Source of the DNA: Oscheius onirici
Taxonomy: Eukaryota > Nematoda > Chromadorea > Rhabditida > Rhabditidae
Assembly: GCA_932521025.1 (NCBI GenBank)
Contig: OW051469.1
Coordinates: 5,220,398 to 5,284,397, forward strand
Length of the DNA: 64,000 nucleotides
Reading direction: 5' to 3'
Within the stretch, counting starts at the first letter, position 1; every line of letters begins with the position of its first letter. This document shows, piece by piece, positions 31,101 through 40,831 of this stretch. The position numbers were made by a program, and so were the translations under genes. Under the pieces are notes generated by a model that saw only the letters and a program-made list of their open reading frames with translations, did no database searches and was not told the origin of the DNA.

Positions 31101-33670
31101 TCCAATTTGTCAACTACTATTCATCACTCTTTTACATTGCCTTTTTCAAAGGATGGTAACTGGTCAAATTTTAACGTTGGACTCATGTTACATTTAGGTT
31201 CTCCCAAGTTCCTGGAAGTCGGAACAACCATGGAAATGTTCAGATTGGAACCTACAGGCTCGAGGTGGGGTTCTCCATAATTTTCTTTTACGAATTGCAG
31301 GGCTGCACCGGTGTTGGCTGCTTTGCCGAACTCGTCATTCAGTTGGCCATTATCATGTGTGGAAGGCAATTCTTTTCGGCTGTCATCGAATTCTTCTATC
31401 CGTAAGTTTTGAACATATTAAGTAAGGAAGACCGAAAGTGGATGAAGCCGAATCAAATCAAAGAGAAACATGTTTATTCACTACCTTTTCTATGGAATTC
31501 TTGTCCCGAATAGCATTCCTTCATCTCCTCCAACCTCTTCTTTTCTGCTTCTCTCATGTAGCCGGCGAACTCGACATCTTGTTCTCTTATGAGCTCTGCG
31601 TTTAGACCTTGCTCCCTCTCACGTTCTCTTTTTTACTGTTCCTCCTCTTCTGACTCGGTGCGGTACATGACTAAAATGCTTAAATAAAGGGCTCGCAAAG
31701 ATCGCAAAGACAAGAGATAAAATATTAACTGTTCACAGTACTGATTATTACCCTATTTGTAGCGTTTCCGGTGAGAATTTAGAGAGTTTCTGTGTGCAAA
31801 ACAACTGATAAAGCTTTTGATCCTTTCGGTACTAAATTGATCTCAAAGTGTTCGAAACTCAATACATAAAAAAGGATTTTCAGTCATGGTAGTTTAAATT
31901 CAAAAGTACTTTATAATAACTTTTCAGGAGCCTCATGGGCCATCTCCGAAAATGGTCTCTCGGCGTCCCAGCCATTGTAGAAACCAAAGAGGAAAAAGCC
32001 AAGAGGATCAGGGAGGAGAAGAACAAAGTAGTTTTTTGAAAGAATGTTACGATAAAAATATTTAGAAATCCGGCAACACGATGAAGAGATGGGAATCGGA
32101 TTATTACTTGAACACAACATATGACCAGTTCCTCTTTGATGAATATCTGGAGATGGGTATGTTTTTCTCCTAATCTTTTGGAACAAGTTTATAGTCCTTC
32201 AATTCGGATTCGTGACACTCTTTGTGGCTGCCTTCCCTCTGGCTCCGCTCTTCGCTGTCATCAACAACATCATGGAAATCAGGATTGATGCGTACAAATT
32301 TCTTTGCTCGACACAGAGGCCAATGCCTGCTCAGGCTCGAAACATCGGAGTCTGGTTCATGATTCTGGACATTTTGAGCAGAGCCAGTGTTACAGTCAAT
32401 GTGAGTGGTTTAATTGACGTTTAACTGGGTTATCTTTATGCTTTTTCGTCTGTTTTGTAAATTCTATGCCACGAGGTTTAGGCTCTTGTGATAGCTTTCA
32501 CGTCCGACTTTGTTCCCAAGTCACTTTACACCATCGAACACGGCAGTCTCAAAGGCTTTGTCAACTATTCGCTCTCCTATTTCGACACGAGTTATTTGAG
32601 CTTCCCTCCGCATTCAGATTACACCCCTTCAACTCTGGCCTTTTGCAGGTTCCCCCGCTTTCATCGAAGAAAAAATTCATTTTAGGTACCGCGGATACAG
32701 AAAGCCGCCCTGTAGCTTGCCTATCGTCCTGGGAGGATCAGAAAATTGTGACGATGCATTGGGATTTACCTCAGAGTGGTGGAAAATCTTTGCTGCCAGG
32801 CTCCTCTTTGTGGTCGTTTTTGAGGTGAGACTGAGGGAGCGAACAGAAATTGTTTTGTTCAGCACATCGTCTTCTTGATTAAAGTCGTAGTGGAGTATCT
32901 GATCCCGGACATTCCGACGCGAATCTTCCTTGCCCAGCAGAGAGAACGATACCTGATTCGAAAGGCCCTTCTTGGAGACATGTCTGGTCAATCGTCACCA
33001 AGAAATGCCTCACAAAGGTCCGTATAACATATCCTTTTCTAGCACTAACACAATCAAGAAAACTCCAAAAATAAAATAACGTTTGATATCATAGAGTTGT
33101 CGTCACCTCTGTCAAAAAAACAACTTTTTTGAAAAAAAAATCATGTCAAGTAGATAACTTTGAATGCATTTCTAAAAAGTTCTACAAGCTCAAAATCATT
33201 CCAGTGTTCGTGCTCTTCACTCTGCATGATACCCATACTTTTTCTGTCCTATTCTCTCTTCTTGATAGCTTTACCCAATGTCTCCGTTGTTTTTAAAAGT
33301 TGCTTGTTATGTTAAAAATCTACGTGAAAAATACCGGTCCCGTCCCTACTCACTTTTCCTGTTCAAACGCTCATTGTGGAGATAGCGATTGTCTAACTGT
33401 GATAACCTGTTTGTGTCTTTGAATAAAACTTAAGGAAAAACATTTGCATACGTGTGAAGTTTAAGAAAACAATTTCAGCGCGGCTCATGAAGACAACGCT
33501 GACGTAGCTTTCCAGCCTGGTAACATCAAACCCAAGGTGAGAATACCCAAATCATACGAAAGTTAATTTTTCAGGGACGCAAAAACACCTCGTCTTCTCA
33601 GGATTCTTTTGTCACCGCCTACGGAAACCAAGGCAGTGTCTTGACGCTGAACGATCCAAAACAGGATTAG
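28104..33670 (+). CDS. Anoctamin (TMEM16) membrane protein
   Basis: About 20 exons, all joining in phase, starting [11 protein letters not shown] and ending NDPKQD. It has the cytoplasmic dimerisation domain ([12 protein letters not shown], then [13 protein letters not shown]). The approach to TM1 reads [22 protein letters not shown]. Ten or so hydrophobic segments follow, together with an extracellular Cys-rich loop ([13 protein letters not shown]). The Ca-binding helix motif [13 protein letters not shown] (32,260-32,300) carries the two Glu expected of helix 6 acidic residues. TMEM16 proteins are Ca-activated chloride channels and/or lipid scramblases; sequence alone does not say which. C. 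elegans has two, anoh-1 and anoh-2. This one cannot be assigned to either with certainty. A 526-base intron (31,402-31,927) holds a small antisense gene. A 5' intron of about 630 bases lies at 28,235-28,880. Confidence 0.93.
31474..31668 (-). CDS. Small charged coiled-coil-like protein nested in an anoctamin intron
   Basis: Antisense gene of 65 codons. ATG at 31668 ([11 protein letters not shown]), TAA at 31633-31635 in the same frame, then [20 protein letters not shown] and a final TAA that overlaps the AATAAA at 31473-31478. A 51-base intron (gtaaaa..ataag, phase 2) removes the internal TAA and leaves about 47 residues. Alternatively it is a nonsense mutation. The combination of open frame, ATG and immediate poly(A) signal makes a real transcript likely. 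Function unknown. Confidence 0.45.
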
Positions 33671-34112
33671 CTCAAACTATAGAACGGTCGAAACTTTTAT
33701 CAAAAACCGCCTTATTGCTTATTTTACGGGTACAAGATCATTAAAAATAAAAAAAATTTCCACTGCTTACCATGTTCTCAAACATTTTCGAACAGTAAAC
33801 GTTGCGAGAAGGAACATTTATGCCCGAATTAGTTTGGTAATAAAGCTGACGGCTTGTCAGAAACAAGTCGTAGTACGGAGATGACCGGTCTCCATTCCAT
33901 GTCATTAAACTAACTTTGAGAGCTGTAGTCCAGGATGTTGAGCTTCTCCATTTTGTCAGCTTAGTCTATTTGCTGATTCACCCCGAAACGGTCTCTATAA
34001 AACCTTGATCAGTTCTGATAAGAACGCACTCTTCCGGTTCTGCATACTCATCCTTTATTTTCTTGATAAATTTTGATCTTCGTCAAATTGCTTGAAAATA
34101 TATTTTAGAAAA
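33671..34112. other. Intergenic spacer
   Basis: Contains the anoctamin 3' UTR (candidate AATAAA-like signal near 33,745) and the region upstream of the next gene, ending in a TTTTAG acceptor four bases before its ATG. Confidence 0.45.
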
Positions 34113-34595
34113 ATGTCCTTTATTACCAAGCGTCTCTTCAAGCGAAAGCCTAGAAATGTAAGTTTATCAGAAACTTTGTTCCATTATCGTCATTCAGGAG
34201 TACCAAAAGCTGCCACAGTCGGATCATTTTGATGCGAATTATCCAGTTTTCCCTGTCGGTGATGCTCCGCCGTCATATGAGGAGGCTGTCAGAGAGAATG
34301 AGGTAGAAATTAAGGTAAACTCAACTGAAAAATTGTGGCAATCATTTTCTTTCAGAAACCCTCTATTCTTCAAAGAATCAAGGAAAAAGTGGCACCTAGA
34401 CCAGTGACGAAGAGAAAATTATCTGAGAAAGAAATGCAAGAGATCTTTTACCGAATCCTCACAATTGTCCTGTCAGTTTTGATTACGACTGGCTTGCTTT
34501 ATCAAATAGTCGTAACTGTATTCATGGTGGTTTTTTTGCTAGTCTTAACTTTTGTTGTTATGTTTATTGCGAAAGTTCTAGAGTCTATACTTTGA
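34113..34595 (+). CDS. Small PPxY-containing membrane protein
   Basis: Three exons (introns gtaagt..ttcag and gtaaac..tttcag), about 125 residues. The ATG lies just after tattttag, so trans-splicing is plausible. The N-terminus is basic (FITKRLFKRKP). Residues about 37-43 contain PPSYEEAV, a PPxY motif that binds WW domains of Nedd4-type ubiquitin ligases. The last 45 residues form one long or two adjacent TM segments (ILTIVLSVLITTGLLYQIVV, VFLLVLTFVVMFIA). AATAAA is at about 34,612. Small PPxY membrane proteins often act as Nedd4 adaptors; here that is inference. Confidence 0.7.
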
Positions 34596-34703
34596 CCGTT
34601 CTTCTTTCTAAAATAAACGTATCAATCCAGTTGTATTTCTCTGACAGAATTGAGTCCTAATGCGGGTAAGTAAACTTATTGTTAGGCATCTCTTTCGGGA
34701 GAT

Positions 34704-34961
34704 ATGCAAGCTGACGATGCTGGAATGAATGCGTTGGTTGTGAGCGACGTCATCAGTGATCTCAGTTGTGCACCCAGAATAAGATTGTCCCCGAAATACC
34801 AAACAGACCTTTCCCGGTTATCCTGTAGTAAACCAAAGCTCTACTATTTTCAGCCTCTCGAATTGACCTCCAAATACGTTTTATCGTCCAAACCGAAGGA
34901 AGACTCGTTCCTTATGCGAATGTTTGTCATAACGGAGGGTGCAATTTCTTGCCCACTCTAA
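34704..34961 (+). CDS. Hypothetical open reading frame
   Basis: 85 codons from ATG to TAA with moderate codon bias (GCTGACGATGCTGGA...). No homology is recognised, with no signal peptide or TM. An internal gttatc..tttcag pair would break the frame if used as an intron. It could be a real small gene or chance. Confidence 0.25.
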   Translation: MQADDAGMNALVVSDVISDLSCAPRIRLSPKYQTDLSRLSCSKPKLYYFQPLELTSKYVLSSKPKEDSFLMRMFVITEGAISCPL

Positions 34962-35006
34962 TATATTGTTGATGACTTTAGGACTAAAATAGAGAGGTAG
35001 CGGGGT

Positions 35007-35012
35007 TATAAG
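35007..35012 (+). promoter_or_regulatory. TATA-like element of secreted peptide gene 1
   Basis: cggggttataagg lies about 33 bases upstream of the ATG at 35045. It resembles the element in front of the sister gene (cggggttacggtatataagg). Confidence 0.5.
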
Positions 35013-35044
35013 GCTGCAGTCAACAGGAGTACAGTAACCACATC

Positions 35045-35501
35045 ATGTTTCGTCTTCTTCTGATTCTTCTAATTTTCGCCGTTCTCTTCTCTGGAATCCA
35101 GACTCAAGTGTAATTGCTTCCACGGGGAAATCTATATGGAGATTCATTCAGGAGTTTAGCTTATCGGACAGCAACCTTTTGAACCTAACTCGTGACTGTA
35201 ACGGCATTATAGGGTGCATTTTAGTGGAACATTGAAATTGAAGACTTGCGAAAACAAAACATTACGAACAGTATCGGTTACTGTATCCGAGAAAATTGCA
35301 GCTGAACTTAATTAGAGCCATTCAGAGGACAGAAACCAAAGGGGGAAAACAAAACTAATTCAGTTACTACTACCGAAGCATGTTCAACAATCCGTTTGGA
35401 ATCGGTTTCGGATCGGATTCAATCAGTCCAGTCGGAGACGCAGGTGACTCACCACAATTCAATTCTCAAATCTCTTTTCAGCTTTCACCGGTCGTCGCTA
35501 A
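35045..35501 (+). CDS. Small secreted peptide 1 (NPFG-x-GFGSDS family), splice phase problem
   Basis: The first exon encodes a signal peptide (MFRLLLILLIFAVLFSGIQ). A second exon from about 35,366 (acceptor aattcag) reads YYRSMFNNPFGIGFGSDS and a third ends AFTGRR. The second exon matches the sister gene 1 kb downstream. The only good donor (CAA|gtgtaa, 35,107) leaves the reading frame one base off, so either the exon 1 end carries a one-base change or another donor is used. AATAAA is at about 35,546. Probably secreted; function unknown. Confidence 0.5.
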
Positions 35502-36203
35502 AGCACATCTCTGGAATTCATCATCTCTTTTTGTCATCCTGTTTAAATAAATCCACATTTGCACAGTGTCACGTTCGAACTCTGATTTCAGTTTCTTCGA
35601 GTCTCTCTAGCCAAAGTTCAAAGCAATACAGGGCGAAATGTGATCACTTAATTTAATTACGGAGGAACTGGGTGACGGTCGTGATGTCAGTCTCGTCGTC
35701 ATGTTTAGCGCTCTTGCAAAATGTAGGAGCAGACGTCTGTTGAAAGCGGTAATCGCGGGAGCGAGAAACGTGACTTTTTTTTAGAAAATTCGAGTGAACG
35801 AGATAGTGCGAAAACGAAGAGACGCAGAATTTCTGTTTTAAAATTATTAGGTGTTTTAGCTAGACTTATTGGTTTTACACTTTGTAGACTTCTTTAAGCT
35901 TTTAAACCGGAAAAAATCATCGACAACTTTGTCTAATAGTTAGTCAAAATATCGAAAATATACCAAAACACACGACAAGAAGTTCTTCTGTGTTTTGTAG
36001 TATGTACCCATTTTTCGTCGTGATGGGTGATCTGTAGAAGTCTTCCATTTTCGGTTCGGTCATTCATGGTGCAAATTTGTCATCACTTTCGCCTCTGTCT
36101 GGAACTGTAGCCTGTTCTAATGATAGTCATCAAGCGCGCAGAGAACAGACCGCGGGGTTACGGTATATAAGGGAGGGGGTCTAGGCACAGCCCACATTCA
36201 AAA
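35502..36203. other. Intergenic, promoter of secreted peptide 2
   Basis: No coding signal. Ends in the TATA-containing promoter annotated separately. Confidence 0.45.
36164..36171 (+). promoter_or_regulatory. TATA box of secreted peptide gene 2
   Basis: tatataag, 33 bases before the ATG at 36204. Strong match and spacing. Confidence 0.55.
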
Positions 36204-36458
36204 ATGCAAGCCTCTCTTCTCTTCTTTGTCCTTCTCGTCGTTCTCCTTCAGCTTGCGGTAGCACAGTGAGTTTAAGCCCACATTTCTTTAATTCGTATCG
36301 CCTTGGAAATATATAAACATGTATCTTTTAGGTACCGTGGATTCTACAACAATCCCTTCGGTCTCGGCTTCGGATCGGATTCCTTCCAGCCAATCGGAGA
36401 TGCAGCTCGATATGGAAACAACCAATTCTACTATTACAACAGAAATGCCGTCTACTAG
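36204..36458 (+). CDS. Small secreted peptide 2 (NPFG-x-GFGSDS family)
   Basis: Two exons (36204-36265 and 36332-36458) give 62 residues: signal peptide MQASLLFFVLLVVLLQLAVA, then QYRGFYNNPFGLGFGSDSFQ and a Tyr/Asn-rich tail ending YYYNRNAVY. There is no Cys. Its sister 1 kb upstream shares the NNPFG-x-GFGSDS-x-x-P-GDAA core and promoter layout. Short Gly/Tyr/Asn-rich secreted peptides in nematodes are often epidermal antimicrobial-like (nlp/cnc/fip-type) or neuropeptide-like. This core is not one I recognise, and no dibasic processing sites flank repeated units. Confidence 0.75.
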
Positions 36459-38100
36459 GTCCTGATTCTCACTCTTTCCCATGTCATATCGTGTCATGTT
36501 CTTCGGAATATATTTTTCCTGTATTCAGTTCGCTTTCAAGTGTTTGGAGTTTGGTAGCATAAGAGCCTGTGAGTACATTGTCGAGAAGAACAGGCCGAGA
36601 ACTCGACAGATGATTGAGAATCATGCGCATACCCGAAATCTCAGAGCCTTTATTCGTATACTTCTCGGCTGACCAAAATCTCTCGATTTCGTTTGTTTCA
36701 GTCATTAGGTCTAGAATTCCACCAGCCATCTACGATAGCTATCGCCGCCCTGGCGCCTGCAGCTCTCAGAAGTGCGAAGTAAATTCTGTTCAAGTTCTAG
36801 ATTCTCATCCAAATCGACTAATCCTTTAACAAAGCGTAACTTTCCATGACTACCTCGCGTCCACTCCAAGTTCAAAACTAATTGTCTTATTCCGACAATT
36901 TCTGACTTGTCGCGATCATTTGAGGTTTCGGGCAAACAAACAAACACAGAGTCCACCACAACCATCATTGTGCTTTAGTAGTAGAGAAATAGCTAACTCC
37001 ACCGAGACTCAGTTGTTACGTTGATCTGGAAATCACGTTTCCACATTTGAAGATAAAACGACCACGTGAGTCCGGTTGAGAAAGGAAGCGGACCAATTGT
37101 CTCATTGGTGGCCTTTTCGACAGAATGTCTTTGATCTAGTGTGTGAAGTTCAAAGATACAGGAAGCTTCCAAACAATTCCGTTTAAAACAAAAAGAAACA
37201 AATTATTTTTCTTTGTCTCGCCTCCCTCTTTCTCTCTCTACCGCGAAAATTCTCAGACAATAAAAGGCTCCGAATCAATGCGACCATCTGACGTGGAATA
37301 TTCAGCATTTTAACGAGCTCTTCGCCTCCTCCCGCTGTGCCTATATAGCACCGTCCGAAAAAGGGACTGTAGATTGGCACTGTGGAAGGCGGTCAGTTTT
37401 TTTTCAAAATTGTAAGGTCGTTGGCAGGAAATGGCCTGCATTATTAATTTTTTGTCGGCGGAAATAGTATCACCGTTTGGAGGTGTTTGGACGCTTTTGG
37501 CTATGGTTGTCTAGATCTCAAACCTCTCTCTTAGTTTTTACTTCAGAAATCGGGAATCTTTGAACACCTTTCGCGACTGTCGTAAATTCCATTATTCTTA
37601 GCACAAATTTCAACATTTAAACGTTTGGAGTGATGTGACAAACTCTGTTTACAGTATTTTTTCTCTTTTTATAAACAAATGATGCGAGTGATACGATACT
37701 CCTCATCATTGAATGCTGTGGATGAGGAAAGATCCAGTGAATCAGCGGAAGACTGTATACAATATTCGCTCCGGTGATGAATTTCAGCCTATATAAGCGG
37801 CTCTGTTTAGAGACATGTCAGTCTCCCTTACATCTTTCGAGGCGGTTGCTTCTCTCATCTTTTCCTCTCTACATTTTTCAGTTCTAGCCTCTGACCTGTA
37901 GAAGCATAACCAAATTCACGGTTCTTTTCCTCTTTATCTCATCGATTTTCATTCTTCTTCCCCCAACAAAAAAACCATTTTCTCAATCATTATCCCACAA
38001 AGTCTGACGGAACTGTGATGAGCACAGGCGCGGCCGCGTCGCGGTCGGCCACGTCTCTTCTGCTTCGATTTGTCGACGATAAAAAAAGGTTTTCAGAATA
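36459..38100. other. Intergenic
   Basis: 1.6 kb with only short frames on both strands (about 36,480-36,970 is open on the minus strand but lacks splice or codon support). Ends with the promoter of the Lys/Glu-rich secreted protein. Confidence 0.45.
37790..37797 (+). promoter_or_regulatory. TATA box candidate
   Basis: tatataag about 310 bases upstream of the ATG at 38101. Because that ATG follows a TTTTCAG acceptor by four bases, a spliced or trans-spliced leader would explain the distance. Confidence 0.4.
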
Positions 38101-38800
38101 ATGAAGTTCACGATCGTCGTCTTCGTCGCTCTCGGACTCACGGCTGGTGTTTGGGCTGCTCCGGAGGAGGCTGCGGTGAGTTAGAGGGTTTTGGCTGATC
38201 ATTTAAAGATTTTCAGGTTAAGGTTGAAGCTGCGAAGACGGTAGAAGCTAAAAAGACTGAAGTGGAAGTCAAGCCGGCAGTCAATGATGCCCCCAAAGAG
38301 GAGAAGGTCGAGGTGAAGACTGAGGTCAAGGCTGAAGAGAAGAAGGAGGGAACTGATGAAAAAGTTGTTAAGGAGGTGAGTAATAAAACGGTTGACACAT
38401 AGAATAAAACAAAGGAAGCCTACTTAATTTAATTTCAGAAGAAGGTCGTCAAAGTCGTTGAGACTGCCGCCACCACTGCTGCTCCTCCGAAGGAAGAGGA
38501 AAAGAAGGGAATCATCTCTCGTGTTGTCACCACCGTAAGTTCTCTTAACAAAAAATTACTCACCTTCTTATTTAGTTTGTGGACACAGTCAAGGCTGTCG
38601 GCAACAAGATCAAGGGAATCTTCGGCTTTGGAAAGAAGGAGGAGAAGAAGGAAGAGCTCAAGGATGTGTCCTCTACCACTGGCGGATCTTTCAAGACTAC
38701 CGAATTCGACAAGCTGCAGACGGATTCTCCCAAGAAGGTCGTCGTTGAGGAAAAGAAGGTTGTCGAGAAGAAGAACGACAAGGCCGTCAGAGTGGAGTAA
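38101..38800 (+). CDS. Secreted Lys/Glu/Val-rich low-complexity protein
   Basis: Four exons in phase (38101-38175, 38217-38375, 38439-38534, 38576-38800), 184 residues. Signal peptide MKFTIVVFVALGLTAGVWA, then alternating KVE/EKK-rich sequence. One short amphipathic segment (TVKAVGNKIKGIFGFGKK) stands out near residue 115. The ATG follows ttttcagaat, a likely trans-splice site; AATAAA is at 38828-38833. Highly charged repetitive secreted proteins like this are often abundant in body fluid or cuticle and evolve fast. The amphipathic stretch might bind membranes, which is speculation. No named family. Confidence 0.8.
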
Positions 38801-40831
38801 TGTCACACATCTTCAGTCTCGAGGGTGAATAAAGTTGAAAATGATCTTTTTCTCTAGACAATTCGACCTCACACAGATTTGCCGGCCGGTTTAGATAGCT
38901 ATCAGCGTGCCAAAGGAAGAATGAGGAGGAGACTGTCAGTCCCACTTGTTTCCACTAGCTTCTAGTTTTGCTCCGTAATGCTCTCTGTGGAATGTTTGAC
39001 AATTAATCTCCCTTGAATGTTTGACAATTAATCTCCCCACGCTTCTTTCCGCCGTCTGTGGCAATCTTTATAGGATCAGACAGCTTTTTGGCATCTAAAG
39101 CTACCTTTTGGTCGCCGCTGCCAATCGGCCACCGACCAGCCGGTGGCTTGCCTGTTGGACTTGTTTCGTATGCAGAGATGTTTTTTGGTTTCCGTTACTA
39201 TACTTTCTTGATTTAGGAGAACAAGAAACTTTCAAACAAAATGTGTTCGATGATGTTCTCGTCTCTTGATCCCGGTTCTCTCTCAACCTGCCTCCACTTG
39301 ACCTCTCGACATTCGTTTTTTCGTTAAAAGTAGAAGCAAATGTCGATATGACCTCAACATTGTTTCCACACAAAGTTATTTTTTTCTTTAGGTAGAACAT
39401 AAATCTGTAAACATTTGGAAAGCCTCATTAAAAAATTCAAGTTCATGGACTTCTTTAGCGATGTGTAAAAACTGGTCGGTATTTTGAATTATAAAATTTG
39501 GTCTTATCCCAATGTCAACTCTAATGAGACTGTTTGCTGACCGACAAATAAGCAAAGCGTTAAAAAGAACGGGAGAGAGTGAGACGACCTTGCGGACTAC
39601 TCGATCCCCGGACTGGATAACATCTCCACACCCATCTGTTGGAGAGATGTATTTTGGCAGGGAAAGTCCCACTTCCCAAATCGGTGAACCGTTTCACGCT
39701 TAAATTGCTTATCACTTTTTCTGTTTTTTTTTTCGCCGGTATTTGGTTTTGTGTCTTTACAAAGACATATTGAAGAACATACGAAAATCAAAGAGGCCGA
39801 GATTCCGAAAAACTTAAACTTCTTTTATTTTGTCCTACCGCACTCACACAGCTAGTTTTTAAAATCGTCCAGACGCTTACGGATATCTTACAATTTTTGT
39901 TCAGCTGCGCTGAGATCTTACTTCCGCAGCTCGATATCTGTGGGGTTTACTTCTTTCCACATATGTTTATACATGATTCATTCGATGAAAACCTTCTAAA
40001 TAATTTGCCAAATTTCTCCAGCTTTCACTAGTGAATCCCTTCGTCTTTCTCTCCTTTCCCAGTTCTGCCATTCGACTGATCTGATACCGGTCTTCGCCCC
40101 CGGCATTATCACACCCTGCCCCTGCCAATTCTCTGATCAGATCAGTCAAAGACCATTTTCTTGTTTCACTCTCTCCTTTTCTCTTTGTGCTGGTTCTTTG
40201 GAAACGCACTGTAAGGTCAGGGGCTTTTCAATTACGTCACCGATAGCCGAATTAATGACGAAAATTTAGGAGACAGGAAGTGCGAAACACGTGTTGACCC
40301 CCCATTTTTTCTGGAATATATTCATTTTATCTATCTTTTTTCCTAATTGCCTAAAACGGATCTTCGGACCAAATGTTACTTTTGCCCACTTTCGCATATA
40401 CTTTGCAAGACATCTAGCACGCAACTTGTGTTAACAACTTTCTATAAAAAAACGTTTTGATGAAACTCTTGTGTCAAGAGAGGGTGCAAGAGTCATCGGA
40501 AGTCTATTGTCGCACTGTCTAGTGTCTTTCTCTCCAGACCATTCCCGCCTCGGGTGGTCACACAGAGAGGACACAAAACAACTCAGGAGAGAATAGGATA
40601 AACCGGTACGTGGAGGAGAGAGAGTCACCTCTCTCTACGCCTAAAGACGCAACCGAATGTACGAGCGCATCCAAATAAAGCTTGCCAAGCGTTCCTTTAA
40701 ATACCTTCGATTTTTTTCCTTTTTACATTATTTAAAAAAGTTTCAGAGCTTCCCTTCTTACAATCTGTCTCTTCGAAACCTGAGGAAAGCCATTCATAAG
40801 AAGAACATCATTTTTCAAGAGCGCCCCAGCA
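38801..40831. other. Intergenic
   Basis: 2 kb without supported genes. It holds a 22-base tandem duplication (gaatgtttgacaattaatct repeated at about 38,991 and 39,014). It ends with the upstream region of the Patched-related gene. Confidence 0.45.
38991..39037. repeat. Two-copy tandem duplication
   Basis: gaatgtttgacaattaatct plus a short spacer occurs twice in direct succession with no mismatch in the core. Recent local duplication. Confidence 0.7.
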
